Under the pieces are notes generated by a model. That model was not told the origin of the DNA. It was given only the letters and a program-made list of their open reading frames with translations, and did no database searches. The translations under genes were made by a program, and so were the position numbers. A stretch of 64,000 nucleotides of DNA from Sulfurimonas sp. C5. Its GTDB lineage: Bacteria; Campylobacterota; Campylobacteria; Campylobacterales; Sulfurimonadaceae. Each line of letters starts with the position of its first letter. The first letter of the stretch is position 1. Location: positions 434,001-498,000 of the forward strand of contig NZ_JARXNQ010000001.1 of the NCBI RefSeq assembly GCF_029872055.1, in the 5' to 3' direction. Below are positions 25,840 through 35,474 of this stretch, piece after piece.

Positions 25840-25949
25840 TATTAGCTTATTTCCATCCTTATTAAGTTAAAGATTATACCATTGATAAATTTATAGAAAA
25901 ATAGTATACAATTCAAAAACTATTTAAAATTCCTATTAAGGGCAAATCT

Positions 25950-26306
25950 ATGATAAAAAAATCTATTGACAATGTAGAAGCGATCAAGCAGCAAGCGGGC
26001 GAAGGGGTATCGATGAAAATGTTGCTTTCTCCTGAAGAAGCTTCAAACTTCGCAATGAGGCAGTTTTGCATAAAAGCAAACGGCCATATGCCGCTTCACA
26101 CTAATAGTGTTGAGCATGAGCAGTATGTTCTAAAGGGAAAAGCCAAAGTAACAGTCGGTGATGAAATATTTGAAGCAAAAGCAGGAGATATACTTTACAT
26201 CCCTGCAGGTGTTGCTCATATGTATGAAACAGTGGGTGAAGAAGATTATGAGTTTTTATGTCTGGTACCTAAAAAAGAGGATACTATAAACATTATCTCT
26301 TGTTAA
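25950..26306 (+). CDS. Small cupin-domain protein
   Basis: 118 residues, one cupin barrel. Metal-binding residues are in HMPLHTNSVEHEQYVLKG and the second motif AGDILYIPAGVAHMYE. Such proteins bind a metal and act as sugar or organic-acid enzymes or sensors; the substrate is unknown. An AAGGG ribosome site lies 9 bases before the ATG. The stop shares TTAA with the opposing gene. Confidence 0.85.
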   Translation: MIKKSIDNVEAIKQQAGEGVSMKMLLSPEEASNFAMRQFCIKANGHMPLHTNSVEHEQYVLKGKAKVTVGDEIFEAKAGDILYIPAGVAHMYETVGEEDYEFLCLVPKKEDTINIISC

Positions 26307-26896
26307 ATATTTTTTAATTGCTTGTTATGTAGCTTGCTTAGGAATATAAGCGATATAACCCCTCCAAAAAGGGCATACGCCATATCGGATTGGGTATCCC
26401 AAATATATCCTTGTGTTCCTAAAAAAGCATCCGCGTTTTCTCCGGTTGCCAAGGCAACCCACCATTCAATAAGTTCATAAAAAGCACTTACACCCAATAC
26501 GATTGAAAGGCTAATAAAATGGAGCCACATACCGTTTGGAACCACATTTTTACGCAGTAAAATTTCACGTGCCAAAATGATCGGAACAAAGCCTTGAAAA
26601 AAGTGCCCGATTTTATCGTAATTATTTCTCTCAAAACCGAAGAACTCTTTAAGCGTGTCACAAAACGGTACCTCTGCATACGTATAGTGTCCGCCAATCA
26701 TTAAAACGACACAATGCACTAAAATCAGTATGTACAAAAGCGGTGTTAAACGAAAAGTATTATAAGTGAGAAGTAGCAGAACTCCTGCAATCAAAGCAGG
26801 TGTAACCTCTAAAACCCACGTAAATGGATCTTTTGGATTGATAACAGACCAAATAAGCACTGTAAAATAGATAGTTATCCAAATATATTTTTTCAT
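26303..26896 (-). CDS. DUF2238 / YjdF-like inner-membrane protein
   Basis: 197 residues with about six membrane helices. The DKIGHFFQGFVPIILARE and SAFYELIEWWVAL segments are typical of the YjdF/DUF2238 family; its conserved Asp/His/Glu residues inside the membrane suggest a metal- or lipid-related activity, but none is established. It starts one base after the macro-domain gene stop and is probably co-transcribed with it. Confidence 0.8.
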   Translation of the reverse strand: MKKYIWITIYFTVLIWSVINPKDPFTWVLEVTPALIAGVLLLLTYNTFRLTPLLYILILVHCVVLMIGGHYTYAEVPFCDTLKEFFGFERNNYDKIGHFFQGFVPIILAREILLRKNVVPNGMWLHFISLSIVLGVSAFYELIEWWVALATGENADAFLGTQGYIWDTQSDMAYALFGGVISLIFLSKLHNKQLKNI

Positions 26897-26897
26897 T

Positions 26898-27428
26898 TTA
26901 TTCTTTCATAGAAAATTCTAAATAATCTTTTTGATTATGCAAGTATATAATAACTTCCAGATCCATATCTGTTTGTTCAAAGCTCTTTTTAATTATTGAA
27001 AAAACTTTTTCTTTTTCTAAACCGCCGACACCGCATCCTAAAAGGGGGATTACAAGTTTGGGGTTTTCAATATGCTCATTTTCAATTTTTTCATTGACGA
27101 TATTTATTGTGTTTTTTAAAGCATTCTTGATATGCTCGTATGTTGGAAGAGGGGATTTTGTAGGATCACTATAGTTCATAACTGCTATATGCAGTGCATA
27201 TTGAAAGTTTGTAGCAGTGCCTGAGCTTGATATTAGAACATCTCCTTGACGTATAGTGTTAAAATTCTTTTTCAGTTCATTTAATTCTTCTTGAAAAGAG
27301 CTGCCGCCGCATTGTTCGTAAAAAGCTCTTGAGACCCCGCTGCCGAGTTGCAGTTCCGTATTAGAAGCATTAACAATGAAAGTCGATTGTTCTTCTACCA
27401 AGTTACCGTATTTTATTTTTATGATCAT
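26898..27428 (-). CDS. Macro-domain protein (ADP-ribose binding)
   Basis: 176 residues, a single macro domain: IVNASNTELQLGSGVSRAFYEQCGG carries the Asn/Gly motifs around bound ADP-ribose, and VIPLLGCGVGG the second loop. Such proteins hydrolyse ADP-ribose esters or remove ADP-ribose from targets. Directly upstream of the DUF2238 gene and one base apart, so the pair may work together; no toxin partner is visible. Confidence 0.85.
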   Translation of the reverse strand: MIIKIKYGNLVEEQSTFIVNASNTELQLGSGVSRAFYEQCGGSSFQEELNELKKNFNTIRQGDVLISSSGTATNFQYALHIAVMNYSDPTKSPLPTYEHIKNALKNTINIVNEKIENEHIENPKLVIPLLGCGVGGLEKEKVFSIIKKSFEQTDMDLEVIIYLHNQKDYLEFSMKE

Positions 27429-27532
27429 AAAATAATTATATCTAAATAGATTGGTATTAAATATCTCTGATTGCCTTTACTTTGTAAGTAAAATAAAAGT
27501 ATAATTTTTAAAATAAAAAAAAGAGGCGAACT

Positions 27533-27802
27533 ATGTCATATTCACAAAAACTAGAAGAATTACTTACAAAAAGTGTAATACCGGATATTAACGAAAGACT
27601 TGATGAGATCTTTGAAGAGATTGCTGATAGTAAAAATGCAAGTGATGAACTCAAAGAAGAGGTAGAAGAACTTCGTGAATTCAAAGCAGACCTTGAAGAT
27701 GTTTTAGATGAGATCCATATGGGTGAGATAGATGAAGAAGAGTGCAAAGAGTTAATTGAAGATATTCAAGAAGCTCAAACTTCATATGAAGATGACGAAT
27801 AA
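27533..27802 (+). CDS. Acidic coiled-coil protein
   Basis: 89 residues, about one third Glu/Asp. Long heptad-like helices (LEELLTK, LDEIFEEIADS, ELKEEVEELREFKADLEDVL) indicate a coiled coil. The family is not recognised. A TATAAT-like box lies about 35 bases upstream and GAGGCG is the ribosome site. It sits just before adk but has its own promoter. Confidence 0.65.
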   Translation: MSYSQKLEELLTKSVIPDINERLDEIFEEIADSKNASDELKEEVEELREFKADLEDVLDEIHMGEIDEEECKELIEDIQEAQTSYEDDE

Positions 27803-27822
27803 AAGATCATAGCTTCTTTTAA

Positions 27823-28521
<699 letters not shown>

Positions 28522-28528
28522 ATATCTT

Positions 28529-29377
28529 ATGAAAAAAGATATTGCTCTTTATCTTGGTAGTGGTGGAGCACGCGGCTATGCACATATAGGTGTTATCCGT
28601 GAGCTAGAACGCCAGGGCTACAATATAAAGTTTATATCTGGTTCATCAATGGGTGCTCTCATTGGTGGGCTTTATGCTTCCGGAAAACTTGACATCTACG
28701 AAGAATGGGTTTTAAACCTTGACCCTATCGATATTCTTAAACTTGTTGATTTTAGTTTTAAAAAGGGTGGAGTTATTGAAGGTGAAAAAGTTTTTAATAT
28801 CATAGCTGATATGATTGGAAATCCCAATATTGAAGAGTTATCTATCCCTTATGTTGCTGTTGCAACAGATATAAAATCAAAACAACCCTATTATTTTACA
28901 AAAGGCTCTCTAGTTGAAGCTATTCGTGCTTCAATAGCAATACCAACACTTTTTACACCTGTTATAAAAAATGAAATGGTGCTTGTTGATGGCGGGCTTT
29001 GTAATCCTCTAGGTATCATACAGCCTACTGATAGCAATCTTTATACTATTGCTGTAGATCTAAGTGGAGACAAAAATATAAACAAAGATTTTCAGCTGCA
29101 AAACAGTGATAAAAATAAATTTGTAAAAAAAATACATGATTTCTTTCAAGCAAAAAAAGTTGCAAGTCAAAAAATAAATTCTGTACAAATTATTCAAGAT
29201 TCTATAGAAACAATGCAAAAAATAATCTCTGATGCACACTTAGAAAAAATAAAACCTGATTTAACAATCTTTATACCGGGAAATTTATGTCAGTTCTATG
29301 AGTTTCACAAAGCAGAAGAGGTGATCTACTACGGAACACAGTCTGCTAAATCCTCGCTTTTAAAGAGCTTTTCATAA
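28529..29377 (+). CDS. Patatin-like phospholipase (RssA-like)
   Basis: 282 residues. The oxyanion loop YLGSGGARGYAHIGV and the nucleophile elbow GSSMG (about S41) are followed by the catalytic Asp in DGGLCNP, giving the Ser/Asp dyad of bacterial patatins of the RssA/YchK type. Likely a cytoplasmic or membrane-associated lipid hydrolase. It ends about 50 bases before a strong terminator. Confidence 0.88.
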   Translation: MKKDIALYLGSGGARGYAHIGVIRELERQGYNIKFISGSSMGALIGGLYASGKLDIYEEWVLNLDPIDILKLVDFSFKKGGVIEGEKVFNIIADMIGNPNIEELSIPYVAVATDIKSKQPYYFTKGSLVEAIRASIAIPTLFTPVIKNEMVLVDGGLCNPLGIIQPTDSNLYTIAVDLSGDKNINKDFQLQNSDKNKFVKKIHDFFQAKKVASQKINSVQIIQDSIETMQKIISDAHLEKIKPDLTIFIPGNLCQFYEFHKAEEVIYYGTQSAKSSLLKSFS

Positions 29378-29419
29378 ATAACTTATATTGCAACTATTGT
29401 TTCAGAATTAGATAAATAG

Positions 29420-29456
29420 TATAATAAAAGTAGCCCGTTAGGGTTACTTTTTTCAG
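29420..29456 (+). terminator. Intrinsic terminator with an embedded -10-like box upstream
   Basis: A stem built from AAAAGTA-CCC and GGG-TACTTTT with a GTTA loop (29426-29453) ends in a run of T. It terminates the adk-patatin transcript. TATAAT at 29420-29425 lies just before it, so a promoter for the following small gene would begin within the hairpin. Confidence 0.75.
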
Positions 29457-29467
29457 CGAGGTGTATT

Positions 29468-29629
29468 ATGAAAACACTCTGCGATTTTAAACGTAGTGAT
29501 ATAGAAAGTCAGATTGACCATATCATTAAAATAGTTAGTAAACCAAAATTTATTTGTAAGAAATGTGCAAGGGTTGCAAAAGATAAAAAATATCTTTGCA
29601 AAGCAGAAGCGTTAATAGGGGAGAAGTAA
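29468..29629 (+). CDS. Small cysteine-containing protein
   Basis: 53 residues with four cysteines: C5, and a FICKKCARVAKDKKYLCKA segment whose C-x2-C...C spacing suggests a small zinc- or iron-binding knuckle. GAGG lies 6 bases before the ATG. The gene sits 12 bases after a terminator and ends 2 bases before the opposing adk2 stop. Small proteins of this kind occur in other Campylobacterota near adk; function unknown. Confidence 0.6.
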   Translation: MKTLCDFKRSDIESQIDHIIKIVSKPKFICKKCARVAKDKKYLCKAEALIGEK

Positions 29630-29631
29630 AG

Positions 29632-30201
29632 TTATATTCTCGCTTTTAAAAAGCTTTCCATTTCAGAAACAATTTCATCGATAGTTCCTTCTCCGGAAAT
29701 AACTTTCAGTAAATCTTTTTCTTTATAAAAATCACGAATCTCTTCAAGTGGACCCATATATACTTTCATACGGTTATTAAACACTTCTGTATTGTCATCT
29801 TCACCGCGAGCACGTCCAAGAACTCTGTCACGAGCAGTCTCTTCACTCACTTCAACTTCAATAACACTTGTAAGCCTTACATCTGGAGTATTTTGAAGAT
29901 AGCTATCAAGTTCCATCATCTGCTCAATACTTCTAGGATATCCATCGATAATAACTATATCGTTCTCAGAAGCTTTGATCGCATTTACGATTGTCTCGAT
30001 TACGATTTTTATAGGTACGATCTCACCTTTGGAGATATATTGGTTAATCTCTTGACCTCTAGGAGTATTACGTGCTACTTCAGCTCTTAACATGTCTCCT
30101 GTAGAGTAGTGTGATATTTGGTCGTTGTTTTTAGCAATAAGTTCAGCATCTGTTGTCTTACCAGAGCCGGGAGCTCCGATAATTAAAAACAGTTTTTTCA
30201 T
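29632..30201 (-). CDS. adk2: Adenylate kinase, short Campylobacter type
   Basis: 189 residues. P-loop [38 protein letters not shown] and a short LID (GRARGEDDN) mark the short nucleoside-monophosphate kinase that serves as Adk in Campylobacter, where it also lies directly after aspS. Its ATG overlaps the aspS stop (TAATG), so it is coupled to aspS. The window thus has two adenylate kinases; which is essential cannot be told. Confidence 0.92.
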   Translation of the reverse strand: MKKLFLIIGAPGSGKTTDAELIAKNNDQISHYSTGDMLRAEVARNTPRGQEINQYISKGEIVPIKIVIETIVNAIKASENDIVIIDGYPRSIEQMMELDSYLQNTPDVRLTSVIEVEVSEETARDRVLGRARGEDDNTEVFNNRMKVYMGPLEEIRDFYKEKDLLKVISGEGTIDEIVSEMESFLKARI

Positions 30202-31961
30202 TACGCTTTTGCCTGTTCGCGGATTCTGATATGAAGATCTCTTAATTGATCGTTGTCAACTTGAGATGGAGCTTCTGTTAAAATACAAGAAGCTTTTTGT
30301 GTTTTAGGGAATGCAATAACGTCACGGATAGATGATTTTTTAGTAATAAGCATCATTAGTCTGTCAAAACCGATTGCAAAACCACCATGTGGAGGTGCAC
30401 CGAATTTTAATGCATCAAGTAAGAAACCGAATTTCTCTCTAGCTTCTTCATCAGAGATACCAAGAAGTTTAAAGATTTCAGCTTGTACTTCCTCTTTATG
30501 GATACGGATAGAACCACCACCAAGTTCAACACCGTTAAGTACGATATCGTAAGCGATAGATTCAATCTCTTCAACATCATCTTTATCAGTGTCTTTTGGC
30601 ATTGTAAATGGATGGTGAAGTGCTTTAACGCGTCCATCTTCAACTTCAAACATAGGGAAGTCTACTACCCATAGGAATTCATATTTATCAGGATCTACAA
30701 GATTCATTTTTTCATGCTCAGCGATGAAAATTCTTAGTCTTCCCATATAGTCCCAAACAACTTTTTTCTCACCGGCACCGAAGAATACAACATCGCCAAC
30801 TTCCATACCTAATCTATCGATTAATAGTTGAATATCATCTTCGCTGAAGAATTTGATAAGTGGACCTTTAAGACCGTCCTCTTTCATTTGGAAGTATCCA
30901 AGACCCTGAGCACCGAATTTACGTACGAAATCTTCAAATGATTTCATCTCGCGTTTAGAGAATACTAAGTCGGCACCAGGAACTTTAAGTGCTTTAATAC
31001 GGTTTACGTGTGGCTTTTTAGCAATGTTTGTAAAGATCTCATTGTCACATCTCTCGAAAATATCGATAACATCAACCATTTCAAGACCATATCTCATATC
31101 TGGTTTGTCTGAACCGTATTTTTCCATAGCTTCACTGTGTGGCATACGATTAAATGGAGCTTTTACTTCAATGTCACACGCTTTGAACATTGCAACGATT
31201 AAATCTTCAGCAACTTTAATAACATCTTCTTGATCACAGAAACTCATCTCAACGTCTATTTGAGTAAATTCAGGCTGACGATCTGCACGTAAATCTTCAT
31301 CACGGAAACATTTAGCGATTTGGAAGTATCTGTCGAAACCTCCAACCATTAGAAGCTGTTTAAAAAGCTGTGGTGATTGTGGAAGTGCATAAAATTCACC
31401 GTGGTGTACACGAGACGGTACTAAATAATCTCTTGCACCCTCTGGAGTAGATTTTGTAAGAATCGGTGTTTCTACTTCTAAGAAACCGTTTTCATCTAAG
31501 ATATTTCTTGCTGCAATTGCTGCTTTAGAACGAAGACGGAACGCTTCGTACATAGATTGATCTCTTAATTCTAAGTAACGATACTTAAGAGTTGTTTCTT
31601 CACCAACTTTTTTATCCCCGATCACAAATGGAAGTGGAGCAGACTTGTTTTCAATAACAAGTTCATCAACAACTATCTCTATAGCACCAGTTTTAAGACG
31701 TGGATTTGTTAAACCTTCACCACGAAGACGTACTTTACCTTTAGCTACTAAAACGTACTCGTCTCTAACACTATCAGCAACTTTATGAGCTTCTGCGCTA
31801 TCCTCTGGATCACATGTAAGCTGGATAAGTCCAGTCTTGTCACGTAAATCTATAAATATAATACCACCGTGGTCACGATAACTGTTAGCCCAACCTACAA
31901 CAGTAACCTCTTGACCGACATTTGTTTCGTTTAAATCTGTACAGTAATGAGTTCTCAACAT
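30201..31961 (-). CDS. aspS: Aspartyl-tRNA synthetase
   Basis: 586 residues, bacterial type: N-terminal anticodon-binding OB fold ([18 protein letters not shown]), class II motif 2 ([23 protein letters not shown] as separate short motifs FRDEDLR and PEFTQID), a GAD insert, and motif 3 ([13 protein letters not shown]). It charges tRNA-Asp, and in genomes with GatCAB may also charge tRNA-Asn. Its promoter overlaps that of nadK, which diverges. Confidence 0.97.
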   Translation of the reverse strand: MLRTHYCTDLNETNVGQEVTVVGWANSYRDHGGIIFIDLRDKTGLIQLTCDPEDSAEAHKVADSVRDEYVLVAKGKVRLRGEGLTNPRLKTGAIEIVVDELVIENKSAPLPFVIGDKKVGEETTLKYRYLELRDQSMYEAFRLRSKAAIAARNILDENGFLEVETPILTKSTPEGARDYLVPSRVHHGEFYALPQSPQLFKQLLMVGGFDRYFQIAKCFRDEDLRADRQPEFTQIDVEMSFCDQEDVIKVAEDLIVAMFKACDIEVKAPFNRMPHSEAMEKYGSDKPDMRYGLEMVDVIDIFERCDNEIFTNIAKKPHVNRIKALKVPGADLVFSKREMKSFEDFVRKFGAQGLGYFQMKEDGLKGPLIKFFSEDDIQLLIDRLGMEVGDVVFFGAGEKKVVWDYMGRLRIFIAEHEKMNLVDPDKYEFLWVVDFPMFEVEDGRVKALHHPFTMPKDTDKDDVEEIESIAYDIVLNGVELGGGSIRIHKEEVQAEIFKLLGISDEEAREKFGFLLDALKFGAPPHGGFAIGFDRLMMLITKKSSIRDVIAFPKTQKASCILTEAPSQVDNDQLRDLHIRIREQAKA

Positions 31962-31989
31962 AGAGTCCTATCTAAAAAATATTTTCGCG

Positions 31990-32012
31990 ATTATATCGAA
32001 ATAGTGTATAAT
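31990..32012. promoter_or_regulatory. Overlapping divergent -10 boxes for aspS and nadK
   Basis: TATAAT on the minus strand at 31990-31995 (aspS, start near 31983) and TATAAT on the plus strand at 32007-32012 (nadK, start near 32019) are only 11 bases apart, so one polymerase would cover both. Confidence 0.6.
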
Positions 32013-32042
32013 ATTCAAAATAAATTGAGAAAAAGAGACCGA

Positions 32043-32897
32043 TTGCAAGCAAAAAAGATAAAAAAAGTAGGTGTAGTTCTACGCCCATCAACACCAGAAC
32101 TCAAAGAAGACTTTTATAATTTAAAGTCAATTTTTGAAAAACATAACATGGATGTATATATAGAAAGTGTCAGTGGCGGCATGATCGATGTTATGGGAAT
32201 GGAATTTGATCTTTTATGCAAACAGTGTGATGTTTTAGTCACACTTGGTGGAGACGGTACGCTTATTTCTGCAGTAAGACGCAGTTTTGATTATGATATC
32301 CCTGTTTTTGGCATTCATGCAGGAAACCTCGGCTTTTTAGCAGATGTTGGAATGAATGAACTTGATACGTTTGTAGCAAATTTAGAGGAGGGAAAATACC
32401 GCATTGATGAAAGAGCAGTAATTGAAGCTACCGTTAATAAAAATGGTGAAAATGTTACGATGTATGCTTTTAACGATGTTGTTCTCACACGCCCATCGAT
32501 CTCCAACATGATTCATATAGAGACGCTTGTTGACGGTAATCCGTTTAATACGTACTATGGTGACGGTGTTATTGTTTCAACACCGACAGGTTCTACTGCT
32601 TACAATCTTTCAGCTGGCGGTCCTGTACTTTTTCCTTTAACACAAGTATTTACACTGACACCGATTTGTCCACACTCTCTTACACAAACACCTGTAGTGC
32701 TTCCAGGAGAGTTTCAAATTGAGATGAAGTCAACAGATAAAAGAGCGCTTATTATTATAGACGGGCAAGATATGCATGAGCTTGAACAAAATGAAAGTTT
32801 ACATATTAAACTGGCGTCAAAAACAGCTAAACTCCTTCACAGAGAAGAGTTCAACTACTTCGATGTATTAAAACAAAAGCTGGGGTGGGGGCATTAA
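32043..32897 (+). CDS. nadK: NAD kinase (TTG start)
   Basis: 284 residues from TTG at 32043. Longer frames reach 31947, but that lies upstream of the nadK -10 box at 32007-32012 and inside aspS; 284 is close to the Campylobacter enzyme length, and the start lines up with the usual KKIKKVGVV beginning. The ATP/NAD motif LGGDGTLISAVR and the VSTPTGSTAYNLSAGGP loop are intact. It phosphorylates NAD to NADP. The stop shares TTAA with the opposing zinc-ribbon gene. Confidence 0.93.
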   Translation: MQAKKIKKVGVVLRPSTPELKEDFYNLKSIFEKHNMDVYIESVSGGMIDVMGMEFDLLCKQCDVLVTLGGDGTLISAVRRSFDYDIPVFGIHAGNLGFLADVGMNELDTFVANLEEGKYRIDERAVIEATVNKNGENVTMYAFNDVVLTRPSISNMIHIETLVDGNPFNTYYGDGVIVSTPTGSTAYNLSAGGPVLFPLTQVFTLTPICPHSLTQTPVVLPGEFQIEMKSTDKRALIIIDGQDMHELEQNESLHIKLASKTAKLLHREEFNYFDVLKQKLGWGH

Positions 32898-33655
32898 GAT
32901 TTTTTCCCTGTTCCCGGAAGTATTCTCTGTTTCGTAAGTACTGCAGAAACAACTATAGAAAGAAGTAAAAGAACCAGTCCGTACTCTTCTCCAAATTTAC
33001 CTGCTATTTCAGCACCGTTTTCAGGGTTTGCAAAACCGATCACAAAACCAATCACAAATAAAGATACAAACCATATCACAAGCGACCAGCCAAGTCCTAT
33101 AAAAAAGAGTGCTACAGAATTTGTTTTTGTTGATGGAATGTTCTGTGGTGCACCGCAATGTGGACAAGTCTCTGCTGTTTCATGAATTTCTTTACCGCAA
33201 CCTCTACAATAAACCATAACATCATCCTTATTATCTAGTTGTGAGTATTCTATCATATTCTCTTGAGTGAGTAAACCAAAAAAATATTTTTTTGTCATTT
33301 CATGAAAAATAAGAAATTTAATCCAATAATAAAACACGAAATAAAGAAGAGAATAAAAATCAAAGTTCTTAGCGAGCTTATATAGTATTGTAAAAAATAA
33401 AATTACACCAAAAGAATGTATAGCTCTTTTAAAAACTTTTTTTGGATCTTGAACAATTATTCTTTTATTTATATAAGAAAGTATATAACGCAGAGCAAGA
33501 TAAAGGAATAATAGATGTATAAAATCAAAGAGTATGACAGCGTCAGTATATTTTTTTAGAAAGTATATTATGAGAGAGGCAAAAAAGGGAAATATCACTA
33601 CAGTGTGCAGAATAACAATTAAGACAATACTGAAGGTACTTTTTTCTTTTTTCAT
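32894..33655 (-). CDS. Membrane protein with zinc ribbon
   Basis: 253 residues. Four or more N-terminal membrane helices are followed by a soluble zinc ribbon with CRGCGKEI and CPHCGAPQN (two CxxC pairs, about residues 150-168), then two C-terminal membrane helices. This fits the loose group of zinc-ribbon membrane proteins; no function is known. It lies between nadK and modA, a position that is empty in Campylobacter. Confidence 0.75.
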   Translation of the reverse strand: MKKEKSTFSIVLIVILHTVVIFPFFASLIIYFLKKYTDAVILFDFIHLLFLYLALRYILSYINKRIIVQDPKKVFKRAIHSFGVILFFTILYKLAKNFDFYSLLYFVFYYWIKFLIFHEMTKKYFFGLLTQENMIEYSQLDNKDDVMVYCRGCGKEIHETAETCPHCGAPQNIPSTKTNSVALFFIGLGWSLVIWFVSLFVIGFVIGFANPENGAEIAGKFGEEYGLVLLLLSIVVSAVLTKQRILPGTGKKS

Positions 33656-33700
33656 AGAAACATTCTATTATTTTTTCTCTTTATTTAATTTAAATCTGTG

Positions 33701-33730
33701 TTGACAAAGCGTTATGTAAAAAGATATACT
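33701..33730 (+). promoter_or_regulatory. modA promoter
   Basis: A consensus TTGACA -35 (33701-33706) and TATACT -10 (33725-33730) with 18-base spacing, the best sigma-70 promoter in the window. Expected start near 33737. Confidence 0.75.
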
Positions 33731-33768
33731 ACGGTTTTCTTGAAACAAAATGTAAGGCTGAATAGCTT

Positions 33769-33786
33769 TATATAAAAAAATATATA
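33769..33786. promoter_or_regulatory. Possible ModE operator
   Basis: TATATA, six A, TATATA. This repeats the core half-site arrangement described for ModE, TATATA-N6/7-TATATA, with partial matches to the flanking bases. It lies just downstream of the modA transcription start, where a molybdate-bound ModE would block transcription. AT-rich chance occurrence is possible. Confidence 0.4.
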
Positions 33787-33806
33787 ATGAAAATGAGGAG
33801 TTTGAA

Positions 33807-34553
33807 ATGAAAAAGATTCTATTAAGTCTGCTTTTTTCTCTTTCTACAGTAAGTGCAGGAGAGATCAATATTGCCGTTGCAGCAAATGTTAGTTATGCTA
33901 TTGAAACATTAAAAGCAGAGTTTGCTAAAACACATCCTGATACAAAAGTACAAGTGACACTGGGGAGCAGTGGAAAATTAACTGCTCAAATTAAAAACGG
34001 TGCACCATATGGATTGTTTATGGCGGCAAACATGAAATATCCATCTTCTCTTTATAATGACAAGATAGCAATTACAGAGCCTATTGTATATGCACAAGGA
34101 GCTTTAGCTTATTTGAGTGTTAAACAGCATGATTTTTCTAAAGGTATAAACATTTTAGCTAGTGATGAAGTCAAAAAAATAGCTATAGCAAATCCTAAAA
34201 CTGCTCCTTATGGTAAAGCAGCTATAGAAGCGATCCAAAATGCTAACATTTATGATACAGTAAAAGATAAATTTGTATTTGCTGAGTCAATTTCACAAAC
34301 TGTAACGTATGCAATTACAGCAGCAGACATAGGACTTATAGCAAAATCTTCACTTTACAGTGATAAAATGCAAGAATATAAAGAGGGGATTAATTGGTCT
34401 GCAGTAGATCCTAAGCTATATACGCCTATTAAACAAGGTATAGTACTTCTTGAAAGTGGTGCAAACAATCCTGAATATAAAGCATTCTATGATTTTATTT
34501 TAAGTGATAAAGCAAAAGAGATTTTTAAATCTTACGGTTATATAGTGGAGTAA
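33807..34553 (+). CDS. modA: Molybdate ABC transporter substrate-binding protein
   Basis: 248 residues with a signal peptide (KKILLSLLFSLSTVSAG). The mature start EINIAVAANVSYAIETLK, then TLGSSGKL, PYGLFMAAN and TAPYGKAAIEAI, are typical of ModA ligand contacts. It binds molybdate or tungstate in the periplasm. A perfect GAGGAG ribosome site precedes it. modB and modC are absent; modD follows 2 bases later. Confidence 0.93.
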   Translation: MKKILLSLLFSLSTVSAGEINIAVAANVSYAIETLKAEFAKTHPDTKVQVTLGSSGKLTAQIKNGAPYGLFMAANMKYPSSLYNDKIAITEPIVYAQGALAYLSVKQHDFSKGINILASDEVKKIAIANPKTAPYGKAAIEAIQNANIYDTVKDKFVFAESISQTVTYAITAADIGLIAKSSLYSDKMQEYKEGINWSAVDPKLYTPIKQGIVLLESGANNPEYKAFYDFILSDKAKEIFKSYGYIVE

Positions 34554-34555
34554 TT

Positions 34556-35398
34556 ATGCAATTATCTGATCATGAACTTTGGGAGTATATTCGTGAGGAT
34601 ATTCCTTATTTTGATCTTACTACCCATATTTTAGAGACTGAAAATAAAAAGGCCTCTTTAGCGATTAAAACACGTGAAGAACTTTTTGTAGCGTGTATTG
34701 AAGAAGCTGCTCGTATAGGTGAGCTTCTGGGATGCCAAGTTCTTCAAAAAGTTTCTTCTGGAAGAATTGTTAAAGCAGGAGATACACTTTTAGAGTTTCA
34801 AGCAGATTCTCAAGTACTTCATCAGGCGTGGAGAGTTGCACAAATACTTTTAGAATACTCTTGTGGTATGGCTACACAGGCACATAAAATGGCTCAAGCA
34901 GTGAAAAATGTTAATTCAAAATGTGAAGTATTTACAACACGCAAAAGTTTCCCGTTTGCCAAGAGATTTGTAATGTGTGCTTTAGTTACTGCAAATGTAC
35001 TGCCGCACCGTTTAGGGCTTTCGGAGAGTGTATTGATTTTCCATAATCATAGAGCACTTTATACGACTGAAAAAGATTTTGAAACTGCTATGACGAAGAT
35101 AAAAGAGCGTTGTGTAGAAAAAAAATTAGTGGTTGAATCTGAAACTCTTGAAGATGCCAAGAAAATGCTTTCTTTAGGTGCAGATGTAATTCAAATGGAC
35201 AAGTCTGTTCCTGAAACTTTGCAACAGCTGGTTATGTATAAACAAAAACACTATCCTGAGGCAAAAATCCTTGCTGCCGGAGGTATAAATATACAAAATG
35301 CTAAAGAATATGCAAGTAGTGGTGTAGATGGTATTGTCACAAGCTCACTGTACACATTTAAGCTTGCAGATCTCACAAGCAGTTTTAAAACTATCTAA
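34556..35398 (+). CDS. modD: ModD, quinolinate phosphoribosyltransferase-like protein
   Basis: 280 residues with the nicotinate/quinolinate phosphoribosyltransferase fold: FDLTTHI, GMATQAHKM, TTRKSFPFAKRF and a C-terminal LAAGGINIQNAKEYA barrel motif. In molybdate operons this family is called ModD; its reaction is not settled, though it may serve NAD- or pterin-related metabolism. It is directly coupled to modA and precedes the regulated recN promoter. Confidence 0.88.
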   Translation: MQLSDHELWEYIREDIPYFDLTTHILETENKKASLAIKTREELFVACIEEAARIGELLGCQVLQKVSSGRIVKAGDTLLEFQADSQVLHQAWRVAQILLEYSCGMATQAHKMAQAVKNVNSKCEVFTTRKSFPFAKRFVMCALVTANVLPHRLGLSESVLIFHNHRALYTTEKDFETAMTKIKERCVEKKLVVESETLEDAKKMLSLGADVIQMDKSVPETLQQLVMYKQKHYPEAKILAAGGINIQNAKEYASSGVDGIVTSSLYTFKLADLTSSFKTI

Positions 35399-35400
35399 AA

Positions 35401-35419
35401 ATATGACAATTTGTCATAT
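35401..35419. promoter_or_regulatory. Perfect operator-like palindrome before recN
   Basis: ATATGACAATTTGTCATAT, two 9-base arms around a central T. The core 17 bases match the sites at the S24 regulator gene at 16 of 17 (complement of 19869-19885) and 14 of 17 (19920-19936) positions. It lies 4 bases upstream of the recN -35 box. Confidence 0.65.
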
Positions 35420-35422
35420 CCT

Positions 35423-35451
35423 TTGAAAATTTTTTGAAAATGAGTTAGAAT
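35423..35451 (+). promoter_or_regulatory. recN promoter
   Basis: TTGAAA (35423-35428) and TAGAAT (35446-35451) with 17-base spacing, directly after the operator-like palindrome. AGAGG at about 35463-35467 is the ribosome site for the GTG start at 35475. Confidence 0.6.
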
Positions 35452-35474
35452 TTTTCAAAAAAAGAGGTATTACC

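Noticed and set aside
31947-32042. 32-residue N-terminal extension of NadK
   Set aside because: It lies within aspS and upstream of the nadK -10 box.
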